Of a stretch of DNA of 64,000 nucleotides, positions 1 through 9,242 are shown in pieces; the stretch's first letter is position 1; each line of letters opens with the position of its first letter. The notes under the pieces were generated by a model. It was not told the origin of the DNA, made no database searches, and worked only from the letters and a program-made list of their open reading frames with translations. The translations under genes and the position numbers were made by a program. The DNA is taken from positions 1-64,000 of the forward strand of contig JBBPTG010000108.1 in assembly GCA_038093975.1 (NCBI GenBank). The letters run 5' to 3'. This stretch comes from Chalciporus piperatus (lineage: Eukaryota; Basidiomycota; Agaricomycetes; Boletales; Boletaceae).

Positions 1-531
1 ATACGCGGGGGAACCGTCCCATAGCTGTGGGTTGTTGCATTCGTGCACTCTGTGGGGGTGCCGCCCGAGGCATACTGGGCAAGCTGATTTTGGATTGGAG
101 GAAGTGTTGGGTGCGGCGTTGGAGGCACGGTGGCGGGGTTGGTGCGACGGGGAGGAGGGGTTCTGCGTCTGCGGGGTGGTGGGTTGTTGGCGAAAACGCG
201 GGCGCGGTGACTGGGAGCGCGAGTCACGTGGTCTTGCCGCGGCGCTGTCGTAACGCTCGAACCGCCGAGTGCGTCGGGCTCTGGGGGGAGAGGATGGGCC
301 GACCTCGATGAGGGACCTCACCTGGGGTGGTTGGAGCGGTGTTGGAGCGCAACGGGCGTGGGAGGATGTGATCGGGGCGACGGCAGGATGGGGCGTTGCC
401 ATGTCGTGATCGAGGTTGTTTACGTCGATGGGGCATTGCCGCGGCATCGGATGGAGGTGGGAGGGTGAGTCGGGAGTTTAGGGCAGATGTGTAGGTGCAC
501 GTTTTTAGAAAAAAGAATAATTAGTTGGTGG
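1..531. other. Stretch without an assigned gene
   Basis: G-rich on the plus strand with short overlapping open frames on both strands and no recognisable protein. It may hold the 3' exon or UTR of the coiled-coil gene that ends at 532. Nothing else can be supported. Confidence 0.4.
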
Positions 532-1425
532 TTAGATGTGAGGGGAACGAGGGAGACTGACCTGATTTTCCAGCTTTTGCTGTATTGCGGAGCCAATCCG
601 GAAGGCAATGGTCGTCATCAGCGCGTCGTTGGTTATGGAGATGTCAAAAACTTTGCCGGTGTTGAGCTTGAGCTCGTCATGCCACGATCTGCGAATGTCT
701 GCAGCGTACGCGATGACTACGAGGTCGCCTCCCAAGTTGGCTCGTTGGGGGTGGCTCTCCATGTTCCAGAAGAACATGGCCAAGGCGTTGATGTGCAGGT
801 CTGGCCATCCAGCCTTCTTGATGTGGTGCAGGAAGGATACCCTCGCCTGTAGGAACTCATTGAAAGAAAGAAGCTCGTCGGCGCGGGCATTGCTTGAGGC
901 TTTGACGGACGCGACGGGCTTGAGCGTGAGCATGTCGTTGGTGCTGGTGAGTCCGAAGGTGTCGTCAGCCTCTGTCCTGACGAACATAGCTGCGTCCCGA
1001 CATCCCTCGAGGGAGAAATACCACAGGGGAACGTACTCGAACGAGGCCAGCTTGTTGAGAGCGTATTGGGCCGGTCTGGGTTCGATGACGCTGGGAGGGG
1101 GGAGACCGACAGTGAAAGCATTCATCTTCGGCTTCTTTTTCTCTAGCTCCCTGCGCTCGTTTTCCGCTCGATCTAGGGCTTGCTGATGGGCTTCCTCGTC
1201 CCTCTCTCTGCGCTCGTTTTCCAGACGCTCAAGCTCTTCAAGGTCGAGCTGGCGCTGGATGTTCCAGGCCTCGACTCGAATGTCATGGTCTTCTTGCCAG
1301 GCTGCCCTTAAGTTCTCGGCAGCCGCGTTGTGGTCGATTTGCGCGTTGGCCATGATGGCTTCGCGGATGGCTCGGAAAGCTCCGGATGCGAAGTCTGGAG
1401 GTACCTCGAGGTTGGGGTCTGCCAT
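532..1425 (-). CDS. Hypothetical coiled-coil protein, Agaricomycete family
   Basis: Open frame of 297 codons. Residues about 40-100 are very rich in Glu, Arg and Leu and should form a coiled coil. The second half is globular and carries a patch with the motif RRSWHDEL near residue 243. I recall similar proteins (charged N-terminal helix, then a Trp-rich segment ending in a WHD motif) as a multi-copy family of unknown function in Agaricomycetes; that is memory, not a search. The last codons follow a possible splice donor (CAG|GTCAGT), so the true C-terminus may lie on a further exon towards position 300. No signal peptide or membrane segment is visible. Confident that it is a coding gene; function unknown. 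Confidence 0.7.
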   Translation of the reverse strand: MADPNLEVPPDFASGAFRAIREAIMANAQIDHNAAAENLRAAWQEDHDIRVEAWNIQRQLDLEELERLENERRERDEEAHQQALDRAENERRELEKKKPKMNAFTVGLPPPSVIEPRPAQYALNKLASFEYVPLWYFSLEGCRDAAMFVRTEADDTFGLTSTNDMLTLKPVASVKASSNARADELLSFNEFLQARVSFLHHIKKAGWPDLHINALAMFFWNMESHPQRANLGGDLVVIAYAADIRRSWHDELKLNTGKVFDISITNDALMTTIAFRIGSAIQQKLENQVSLPRSPHI

Positions 1426-2315
1426 GGCTGAGTGGGAGATGGAATTTGGTGTTCAAGGAATGAAATGCGAGTTGGTCGGAAAGAGCGTGGCGACGCGAAA
1501 GATGTGACGAAAAGAAGTGGCGAACGAGCGAGGATGGACGAGCGAGGTAGTGGAAGCACGGGAAGAAGAGGAAGTGCGCCGCTTACCTTCGCTTGTCCAA
1601 AGACAACACTCTGTGACTCCGCTCGTGCCTCGCTGCGTCACAGAGCCACACACTTTGAACTACTAGTACCGCCAACTTGAATCCGAGGTTTTGGCACGAC
1701 CTCCTTCAGGTCCCTTTAGTGCCAGTCGCTAACCCTTGACATCAATCAAGACGTCTACTCCATATTTATGCCTTCTTGGATCACGACGGCGAGCACCTCG
1801 AGTTGACCCGGTAGGAACTTTTGCCTTCAAGTTCGTGGTCCGACTCGAGATACGTTCACGTCGCTCCGCGCAGCTGGATACCGATGCTCTAAGTAATTCT
1901 TTCCGAGTCAGGTTTTCATTTCCCTCTGTCACAAGGTGAACTGCATACGTCTAAGTGAGCAACTTACTTTTCAAACTATCCTCATGATAGCTGTATCCTG
2001 AGTAGGTAGGCGCATGTTGGTTGGACTCTACTAGTGTCATCGTTACAGGAGGGTGAGTCTATTGTCACATTCAAAGCCAGTTGATCGAAGTACAGCACAG
2101 CAGATTCCTAAATACCGCTTCGAATGACCGAAGGCGAACTAATCCATCGTAAAACCTGCAAAGCAACATGGACCGTATGTCTCCCTTTCTATCGCCGCTC
2201 ACATTGGGTAGTCTGTCTTCCTTCACGACGATTTGAGACAACTGTCAATTAAACCCAGAGGTTAGCGGCAAGTTGTCATCCTTCGATCGAATACTTACAT
2301 GTACCGGTACGAAGC
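1426..2315. other. Intergenic stretch
   Basis: Probable promoter and 5' UTR of the coiled-coil gene (about 1426-1700) followed by sequence with only short frames. I see no conserved protein or RNA. Confidence 0.4.
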
Positions 2316-2597
2316 TCAAGGGGTGACAGCAGTATGAGGACCGACAGTTTGAGTGGAATGAGGGACAGTACTCGTGTGCGAGCGAGTGGAGGTTGGATCA
2401 GGGACGGAGTGCGTAGACAAGTGTCTTCCAATGTGGTTGTGAGTTGACTCTGTGGAAGCACGACCGCGGTAGCGGGCACTAGGACCACCTTGGCGACGCC
2501 CAAGGGAAGGTCTATCAAAGGGGCGGGCATTGGGCACGACTGCACCAGCAGCGACCGCGAGGCAGACGAAAGATACGAGGGCAAGAGAAAAACGCAT
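2316..2597 (-). CDS. Small secreted protein, array member A
   Basis: Predicted 93-residue precursor. The N-terminus (MRFSLALVSFVCLAVAAG) is a classic signal peptide followed by AVVPN, as in its neighbours at 4.0, 5.3 and 7.2 kb. The mature part is rich in Ser, Thr, His and Arg and has an RRQGG stretch that could be a dibasic processing site. I chose the second in-frame ATG because the signal peptide starts there and matches the paralogues. A TATA-like box lies 108 bp upstream. No domain is recognised. Its tail is unrelated to those of its neighbours, so only the secretion signal and promoter define the family. Role unknown; a cell-wall or effector-like protein is possible. Confidence 0.55.
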   Translation of the reverse strand: MRFSLALVSFVCLAVAAGAVVPNARPFDRPSLGRRQGGPSARYRGRASTESTHNHIGRHLSTHSVPDPTSTRSHTSTVPHSTQTVGPHTAVTP

Positions 2598-2704
2598 GGT
2601 TATGGTCGAGTATCGAGTCAACAAGCGCAAGTCAAATAATCAAGGAGGTTTCCACTGCAAGTGAGTCGCAGCGAAATTTGTGGCATGATAGTTGAATCGA
2701 TCGT

Positions 2705-2711
2705 CTTTTAA
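2705..2711 (-). promoter_or_regulatory. TATA-like box of secreted-protein gene A
   Basis: Reads TTAAAAG on the minus strand and is followed by ACGATCG. It is preceded by CTTCC about a dozen bases upstream, the same arrangement as at the other array members. Confidence 0.45.
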
Positions 2712-3876
2712 CACATCATAGGAAGCGAGATATAGTTGGTGCTATGCCACCGAATGCATATTGGTTCGTCACCAATGTCACTATCCTCCTTTCGAAAACA
2801 TTGATCATATTTCCCATCATGCGACATTAGCGGTTTCATCAAAGATGTGTCGATGGTAGTCGGGTGAGCTAGCAAACATTGGCCACATATAGTCTCCTTT
2901 GGAAACTACTTGTTGGTGATTCAAAAGGGTGAATCGAGGTAACGCAAGATCCACTTCCTCCGCTATGTTGATGTCTGTGCAGTGACAAATCGCTGGTCAG
3001 AGAGTGCGGAAATAGATCAACTCTCCACAGCTTATCACTATCACTGTATCCAGACTTCCTTTCATTCACGTCGTGGCGTCGCCTTGCTACGCAATGAACG
3101 CGATTTCCACGCAGCTGTAGAAATTGTGGGGCGTCTGCTTCTGATTCAAACCTCGTTCCCCGGGAAAGGCAACTGCCCTAGTCAAAGGCACTCAAAGGTT
3201 TTGAGGCTATGTGAATTTGGACATCCATCCTTGTTGTACACTAAATCTCAGTCTTTCCGAATTAGATACAGTTTTTGACATTGGAGCACTGATCCGAGGC
3301 AGGCTCAAGCGGATTCATGTCACCACCCGTGTACAATGCCCTACCTACTTGTAGCTGCAATACCCGCAACAGGCATCCCCAAGCCGAACACCCCATTCGA
3401 TCACCGTGAGTCCATCGTTGGAAGTACTCGGTCATTCTCGATCTAAACTTGATAAGCACACTCTGAAACTATCAGAATTTACAATAAATTGGACGTGCAA
3501 CAAAGCAGGTCGAAGCAAGAGTAACTTTATCCAAGAAGCACTAATGGTCTGCGTGCAATCTATTCTTCCACCGCAGTGAAACTTTGACGCCGCTAGGGTT
3601 TGTGCACCATCAACTGTTACTAAAATCACAGGTCAGTGAGCGCATGGCAACTCCCAGGAGTCTGCTGATCAACCACTCACTCGCCGCCACCTTGGGGATG
3701 TAGAGGCGTGCCAGCAAATGCACCATTTTCGCCTTTGCCGTCATTGCCCAGGCACAGGGTCACCTGGCGCAGGCTTGCCAGTGAAGCCACTTCCACCTGC
3801 CACTAGGTGTAGGGTTGGCTGGGTTTTCCCCAGGACCACTGCCACCTTCACGGTGCCTCCCGAGCTCGGACCAGTG
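2712..3876. other. Intergenic stretch in the secreted-protein array
   Basis: Short frames only. The part from 3720 to 3876 is probably the frameshifted 3' end of array member B (see that entry). The rest shows no recognised gene. Confidence 0.4.
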
Positions 3877-4014
3877 TCACCTAAGAAACCCCCAGGTATG
3901 CCGATCAGGCCACCTTGGCGAGCTCCCGAGTTCTGTCAGAGGAACGAGTGTTATGACCTCAGCGGCAACGATCCCGAGGAACGCGAAAGAAGCGAGGGCG
4001 AAAGGGAAACACAT
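3727..4014 (-). pseudogene. Secreted-protein array member B, frameshifted
   Basis: The start encodes MCFPFALASFAFLGIVAA, matching the signal peptides of its neighbours residue for residue in pattern. After about 20 codons the frame runs into unrelated sequence and stops at 3877. A second frame then carries Gly-rich sequence (RQGGLIGIPGGF, then VAGGSGFTGKPAPG) of the kind seen in the 7.2-kb member, to a stop near 3727. Either an indel has broken the gene or an unusual small intron restores the frame. The upstream region is clearly homologous to that of the 7.2-kb gene, so the copy arose by duplication including its promoter. I favour a recent pseudogene. Confidence 0.5.
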
Positions 4015-4079
4015 CAACGAGTGTGAGTTTTCGACTGAGGGTTCAGAAGAAGTTGGAATGCTCACTGAAACGATTGTCA

Positions 4080-4086
4080 TTTTATA
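4080..4086 (-). promoter_or_regulatory. TATA box of array member B
   Basis: Exact TATAAAA on the minus strand, 66 bp upstream of the ATG, followed by TGACAATCG as in the other array promoters. Confidence 0.5.
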
Positions 4087-5011
4087 CAATCTAGGGAGCA
4101 AAGTAGGTCCGATGCTTCATATGTGACTTGCCTGTGTATGTTTGACGCCAACGCTACTTGCTCCCTTCATATCACAGGTGGCATAGTTCACGATGCTTAT
4201 CTTGTGCCGTGCCCAAAGTTCGCCAATGTAGCTCGGATGCGTTTTGCGGTCGCATTCCGCCGACATCATGATAGCTCGCTCGATGGCCTGGATTGACACA
4301 CTCTACATGTCGTCGAATGCCGTTGAAGACTTATACTGGCATTTGAGGAGTCGAAATTGTGAAGGCTGAGGTAACCGGAAGCATGAGGGTCCCTCGTCCG
4401 CTCTCGGCGACACCAATCTCTGATGTTGCCTGCTCCCCTCAGCAATGGCTGATCGGCTCTTCGGATTCCCTTGAATTTCTTTGCACTCGTCTGGGCGCCG
4501 ATCTTTTACAAAGTTGTGTAAGCTTCTAGTCCAAACATACAGAAAGCGGTTCCTATCATGTTCCCAGTCGAACCAACAAGATAATATTCAGGAGACACTC
4601 GTTCTTCAAGTGGACGCAAAGGGTATGGTTCGAAGGTGCCTCGTCCCAACTTTCATGTCAGTGCCCGGCATCACGTTTTATACAGAAATCGATTGTCAGG
4701 GGAGTTTATACGGGAATTTTAGTGCTGTAAGACACCTCGAAATTTCTAAGTGAATTACAAGCTTACAAGACAACACGACAAGGTATATAACAGCTTTATA
4801 TCACTGTACACAAGAGAGGACGCGCAAAACGATCATTCAACACATCAGCGAACTCGAACTTGGCAGTCTTGGTGCTGCCCATGGTGTGAGCACAGTCACC
4901 TGTCAATAAAACCAATAGGTGAGCAACGATCAATCAGGTTCGTTGATTGAATCCCTACTTTTAGCAGGTGTGGGAGCTGCACCGTCACCCGGGGGGGGGG
5001 GTTGAGTTGGT
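4087..5011. other. Intergenic stretch in the array
   Basis: No recognised gene. An 11-G homopolymer lies at 4991-5001, in the presumed 3' UTR of array member C. It is a likely sequencing or length-polymorphism site. Confidence 0.4.
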
Positions 5012-5350
5012 TTAGAGAGAGCCACTGAGCCCACTTGCACTCCCAACGACACTACCGAGGCCGCTTCCACTCCCAACGACACTAGTGAGCCCATTCGCGT
5101 CATCGAGGACGCTACCGAGGCCAGTTGCACTACCGACGACACTACTGAGGCCACTTCCACCCCCAACGACACTAGTGAGGCCACTTCCACCCCCAACGAC
5201 ACTAGTGAGCCCATTCGCGCCATCGAGGACGCCACCGAGACCACTTCCACTCCCGACGACACTACCAAGGTTAGAAGAGTCGATAGGGATGGGTACTGCT
5301 GCTGCAATCCCGAGGTAAATGAAAGAAATGACTGTGAGAGAGAGATGCAT
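5012..5350 (-). CDS. Small secreted decapeptide-repeat protein, array member C
   Basis: Predicted 112-residue precursor. Residues 1-18 (MHLSLTVISFIYLGIAAA) are a signal peptide of the array type. Residues 29-108 are eight tandem ten-residue repeats with the consensus (T/S/G)SV(V/L)(G/D)xx(S/N/T)GL. The alternation of Val-Val, Gly and Leu every ten residues would suit a beta-solenoid or amyloid-like fold; that is inference. There is no Cys. The start is the ATG that opens the signal peptide, with a TATA-like box 97 bp upstream. The repeat is also a DNA minisatellite of 30-bp units, so length may vary between strains. Function unknown. Confidence 0.65.
   Translation of the reverse strand: MHLSLTVISFIYLGIAAAVPIPIDSSNLGSVVGSGSGLGGVLDGANGLTSVVGGGSGLTSVVGGGSGLSSVVGSATGLGSVLDDANGLTSVVGSGSGLGSVVGSASGLSGSL
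5027..5266 (-). repeat. Coding minisatellite, about eight 30-bp units
   Basis: Eight imperfect 30-bp units encode the decapeptide repeats of array member C. Two variant types are visible: units with VVG...SGL and units with VLD...NGL. Confidence 0.8.
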
Positions 5351-5446
5351 GATGTTAACGATTGGGTATTGAGTAAAGGAGCGGGAGGGCAATTCTCAAC
5401 TGAAAAATGAGATGGGGGTATGAATGTCTTTGATCATGGTCCTCGC

Positions 5447-5453
5447 TTTTATC
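5447..5453 (-). promoter_or_regulatory. TATA-like box of array member C
   Basis: Reads GATAAAA on the minus strand. CTTCCTGCTGATTGG lies just upstream, comparable to the CTTCC preceding the other array TATA boxes. Confidence 0.45.
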
Positions 5454-6764
5454 CCAATCAGCAGGAAGCAAGCCTCGTCCTACTCGGGTTCCACAAGCTT
5501 CAGACCCGAGTTACTCGATATTGTGTTTGTTGTTCACGTCACCCTACCTTTGGAAATTAACTTGCGGAGTCCGTTTTTCAACGTCCCCCGTCGCATTGGG
5601 GCCGCATCGCTGCCAAGTTGGATGGCCTGAGACAAGCATTACCGCATGTCGTGTTATCTGAAGAGCTTCCCCGTCTACTCATTCCGAGTCGATAACGTGA
5701 GAGCATACTACGTGTTGGGCGATCTTGCTTACCATCTACAGAGCGAATTGAAAATTCGCTGGCCTCTGGAGGAGTTGATTGTCGTCCGCAGGAAAATTCG
5801 TTGATAAACCGATCAGTGACGCGCCGAATGAAGTTGCAAGGGAGTTACGGAGCCCTTCAACAACTGTTCACCGACAAACTCTGGCACCATCCCAAATCGG
5901 ACTTGCTGCGCAGGAGACGTTATCTGAAGATTCTGAACTTGAATTTCCTACGCTCGTGTAACAACCAGTGGGAACCATTAAACTTCTGTAGCGCCGAGTA
6001 TGATATAGTATGTGGCCCAGTCCCTCATGGATACTTCCAGTGCAAATATTCGCCCGCTAGGCCGAGCGTAACTGCCAACCTCCTGTGGCAGAGGCCATGG
6101 ATAGTATCTGATTGTTCTGCTAAGTACACCTCCGAGAGTAGTGTTCTTCCTTCAATCTGAGACGGTCTGTCTAGGGGAGACTATCTCGAATCCACCTCTC
6201 GAAAGTTGTGTGTCAGTTCGCATTTCCGCTCACATTTCATACAGAGCTTCGACTTTGGTGTGGGAAACACCACTGAATGATATGAATTATCCACCATTAA
6301 AAAGTTGGATAACGGACTCCGAAGAAGTCATCTTTTCGGTTCAATGCCAACGAACAAACTCAGGTCTGAATCAAAGGTCCGCAGCGTTTCTAATATCATA
6401 ACCTCGGTCGAAATCATTGTCCGCCATAAGCAACCTTGGGGGTTGGGATCATTTCCTGGGAGTCGGTGTAGATCAGGCGTTGGAAGAAAGAACACGTCTG
6501 AACACGTCCATGTTTATGAGCAATACCAGCGCACACAGCAGTCGGTCAAGAACATCTCTATTTCTATGCACAAAACGCTATGTATTCACCCCCGACCCGC
6601 CAATCAATCAAGAAAGCAATGGCTTGTCCCAGAGTGAGGATAATGAACTTTCTGTGAAACTGCGAGGTCAGCTACAGCTACGAGAGACAACATTCGCGAA
6701 TCGAATACCTACCCTGTATCAAGCTCAGGAGGAGGCAGGAGTGGGGGTAATTTGGAACACGGTG
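5454..6764. other. Intergenic stretch in the array
   Basis: About 1.3 kb with short frames on both strands and no recognised protein, RNA or repeat. Confidence 0.4.
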
Positions 6765-7160
6765 TTAAACACCAGGAGCCGGGGAGGTGCCGGTGGGGGA
6801 TGGGTGAGAGAAAGATCCAGAGGGGATTCCGCCGTTTCCACCGCCGTTTCCACCACCGTTTCCACCGGGGAAGCCACTGCCTCCGCCGGTTGAACCACCG
6901 TTTCCACCAGGGAAGCCGCTGCCTCCGCCAGACGAACCACCGTTTCCACCAGGGAAGCCACTGCCTCCGCCAGTTGAACCACCTTTTCCACCGGGGAAGC
7001 CACTGCCTCCAGTTGATCCACCTTTTCCGCCGCCTGGGAAGCCACCAGTTCCACCGACGCCGCCGCCGACTCCACCTTGAGAGGTGCCGGTGTTAGGAAC
7101 GGCTGCAGCAGCGGCAAACCCGAGGTAGACGAAAGCAGTGAGAGCGATAGAGAGACGCAT
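6765..7160 (-). CDS. Small secreted Gly-rich repeat protein, array member D
   Basis: Predicted 131-residue precursor. Residues 1-20 (MRLSIALTAFVYLGFAAAAA) are a signal peptide followed by VPNTGTSQGG. Residues 39-104 are repeats of about 15 residues built from GGSTGGGSGFPGGNG, so each unit carries one Phe-Pro in a Gly/Ser background. The tail is Ser/Pro-rich. There is no Cys, membrane segment or enzyme motif. Gly-rich secreted proteins of this look are often wall-associated, but I recognise no named family. The start is the ATG that opens the signal peptide; a CATAAAA box lies 97 bp upstream. The upstream region is homologous to that of the member at 4.0 kb. Confidence 0.65.
   Translation of the reverse strand: MRLSIALTAFVYLGFAAAAAVPNTGTSQGGVGGGVGGTGGFPGGGKGGSTGGSGFPGGKGGSTGGGSGFPGGNGGSSGGGSGFPGGNGGSTGGGSGFPGGNGGGNGGGNGGIPSGSFSHPSPTGTSPAPGV
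6849..7046 (-). repeat. Coding minisatellite, about 45-bp units
   Basis: Four to five imperfect units of about 45 bp encode the Gly/Ser/Phe-Pro repeats of array member D. Confidence 0.75.
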
Positions 7161-7256
7161 GATGATTGTGATGATGATCGGTTTTCGAGGTAGAAGAAAC
7201 TTCACTGAACGCGAGTTTTCAGATGAAGTTGGGATAGTAGCTTCAACCGGTCGTCC

Positions 7257-7263
7257 TTTTATG
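7257..7263 (-). promoter_or_regulatory. TATA-like box of array member D
   Basis: Reads CATAAAA followed by GGACGACCGG on the minus strand. The spacing to the ATG and the following bases parallel members A and B. Confidence 0.5.
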
Positions 7264-8318
7264 CTGCTCGGGAAGCGAGATGTGACTGACCTGTGTTACC
7301 TCAGATTGTCACTGACGTTCAAAGAATAGCTCATGGAGCAAATCGCGAGTCATTCGCAGTCGCATTTTCGCCAGTTGGGAGTGGATGAGATGAGCTGATA
7401 ATGCCGCCATTGGTAAAGCCATCCACCGGGTTGGACTATTCGGACCGCTTGCAAGCCGAGGTTACGTGAGGTCCTACATATTGGCGGTCACATTCTCGGG
7501 TTGGCAAGCATCTACAGGGCGAGCTTGCTGCGATCTGGAGAAATTGGATACCCTTCCGAATGCCGCATCACTATATCCTTGGAAGAGCAACCGGTCAGAG
7601 ATGAAACACGCATCACACACACCAGGAATGACTTTGGAGCCTCGAAGCTGTTCTCTCTGTGAAATCGAGATGAAACTGTGCACCGTATGGGCACACGGAA
7701 TTCGGTTTGGATGCGAAGCACACCCTCCTAGTAATGATTCTTTGAATGAGGGCCCGCACATTCAGGATCATGGGCAATCTAGTCTTCTTTCGACGTGAGG
7801 GGGATTCTTACAAGATATTAGAGCGTTAGTATGCAGCAAAAATGGAACTTCACCGGATAGCTCTCCCTCAGACAAGTAATCGGTGAATTCAGAACCGACA
7901 GGCTACCGTTCGGACGCGAATAAGACCAATCGCCAAAATCCATGATGGTCTCTCGTCTGAATTGAGTGGGCGTCGTAATAGATGGTTTCTGAGGCGAACA
8001 ATAACAGGGTCTGCCAGAACAAAGAGCTTTCAAAGAAATCGGTTTACCTGTACTGTGACTCATAGAACACTTCGACCCGAGAGTGGTGAGTCCGTAATTT
8101 CATATAACACGAGTGAAACACCTTCTTGAGCGAATGCGAGTTGGGCCCATCGACTGCGCACATATGTATATCCGAGGACGCGAGTGTCAGAAGTTGACTT
8201 TACGCTATGCGATTAGTGGCACGCCAGATTCAAACTTGGGAGAACAGAAACGTACTTTGTTCTGTGACGAAAGCTCTCAATTGGGAAGAATGCAAGAATG
8301 CAACAGATGCGGCCAAAG
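7264..8318. other. Intergenic stretch
   Basis: Lies between the secreted-protein array and SNF8. The longest frames (about 95-110 codons) show no recognisable domain. I see nothing firm. Confidence 0.4.
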
Positions 8319-9074
8319 TCATTCATCCCATCCCATCGCTGAGGGGACCCAGTAAGCTCTGCCATGGCGTTCGTCCTGTGCATCGAGCCAACATAGTCCG
8401 TCGCGAAGAAGCATGTTCTCTAGGGCAGTCCTCGCCCTTTCGTAAGTCCACCCACGCCGGGTCACCAAGATTTCCTCAACAATCCTCCCACCCTCTACCT
8501 GTGCCTCTGCAAGTATGATGCCCTGATCCTCGTCGAGCTCTTTCACCACGTTTCGCACCATTTTCCCCCCTCCTCCCACATCAATCACTTCGTAGCCAGC
8601 TCCGAGAGGTTGAAGTGTCTTGATACTCCGAATTACGTCCTCTTCCGTTATAACCCCGCTCTCAACTCCCCGCAGTTTACTGACCATCCTAACGAGCTCT
8701 CCCATTTCTACGAGTCCTCCATTCCGTTCCCTCGTACTCACACACACGTCGACGATCTGAACGCCGAGTTCGTACTGCCAATCGCCCATCCCAAGCAATT
8801 CAGCCCACCATCCACCCTTTTTGGGACCAGCAAGCGGATCGACACCAATCGACGAGCACATCTGCTGGAAGGCATGGCGGAACTTGGGGTCGCTTCGTAT
8901 CGAGTCTCGGTGTGTTTTCGCGAAATGGGCGAGGGCGGTGCGGAATTGGGTGAGCTGCGATTGAAGGTGGTCAACCTGAGCCTTTGATAGCTCTGATGAG
9001 AGTGTAGCAAACGAGCGTTGAGATTCTTGTTGACGCTCGAATGCTGCTAGACCAACACCTCCGAGACGATGCAT
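8319..9074 (-). CDS. SNF8: ESCRT-II subunit Snf8/Vps22
   Basis: Single-exon gene for 251 residues, the usual length of Snf8/EAP30. The family start MHRLGGVGLAAFERQQ is present, so I chose that ATG rather than an upstream in-frame one. A helical region near residues 25-80 is followed by two winged-helix domains; typical segments are GDWQYELGVQIVDVC and, near the end, WTYERARTALENMLLRDG. In ESCRT-II, Snf8 pairs with Vps36 and Vps25 on endosomes and helps sort ubiquitinated membrane proteins into multivesicular bodies. It is divergent from the NAD+ synthetase gene, with 168 bp between the ATGs, so the two probably share a promoter. No damage seen. Confidence 0.93.
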   Translation of the reverse strand: MHRLGGVGLAAFERQQESQRSFATLSSELSKAQVDHLQSQLTQFRTALAHFAKTHRDSIRSDPKFRHAFQQMCSSIGVDPLAGPKKGGWWAELLGMGDWQYELGVQIVDVCVSTRERNGGLVEMGELVRMVSKLRGVESGVITEEDVIRSIKTLQPLGAGYEVIDVGGGGKMVRNVVKELDEDQGIILAEAQVEGGRIVEEILVTRRGWTYERARTALENMLLRDGLCWLDAQDERHGRAYWVPSAMGWDE

Positions 9075-9242
9075 CGCTGTTTGGGTCGAGTTCAGAAATG
9101 ATGTGGCTGTAGTAATAATGGTGGTAGATAAGATAAGATAACGAAGCGTGGGTTCATGACATTCCCGACGGATGCCCTCATGACTGCTCCGAGTCAACCT
9201 CTATCAACTCATCCACGTCCTGGACTACCGGGCGAAAAGGAT
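9075..9242. promoter_or_regulatory. Shared promoter of SNF8 and NAD+ synthetase
   Basis: Only 168 bp separate the divergent start codons, so both promoters and both 5' UTRs must fit here. No clear TATA box on either side. Confidence 0.6.

Noticed and set aside
5085..5318. Pro/Leu-rich plus-strand frame
   Set aside because: Shadow of the 30-bp minisatellite read on the wrong strand.
6725..7117. Val/Glu/Ala-rich minus-strand frame over the 45-bp repeats
   Set aside because: Lacks a signal peptide; the Gly-rich frame has the family signal peptide and promoter.
7474..7761. 95-codon minus-strand frame with several Cys
   Set aside because: No signal peptide, domain or homologous neighbour; may be chance.
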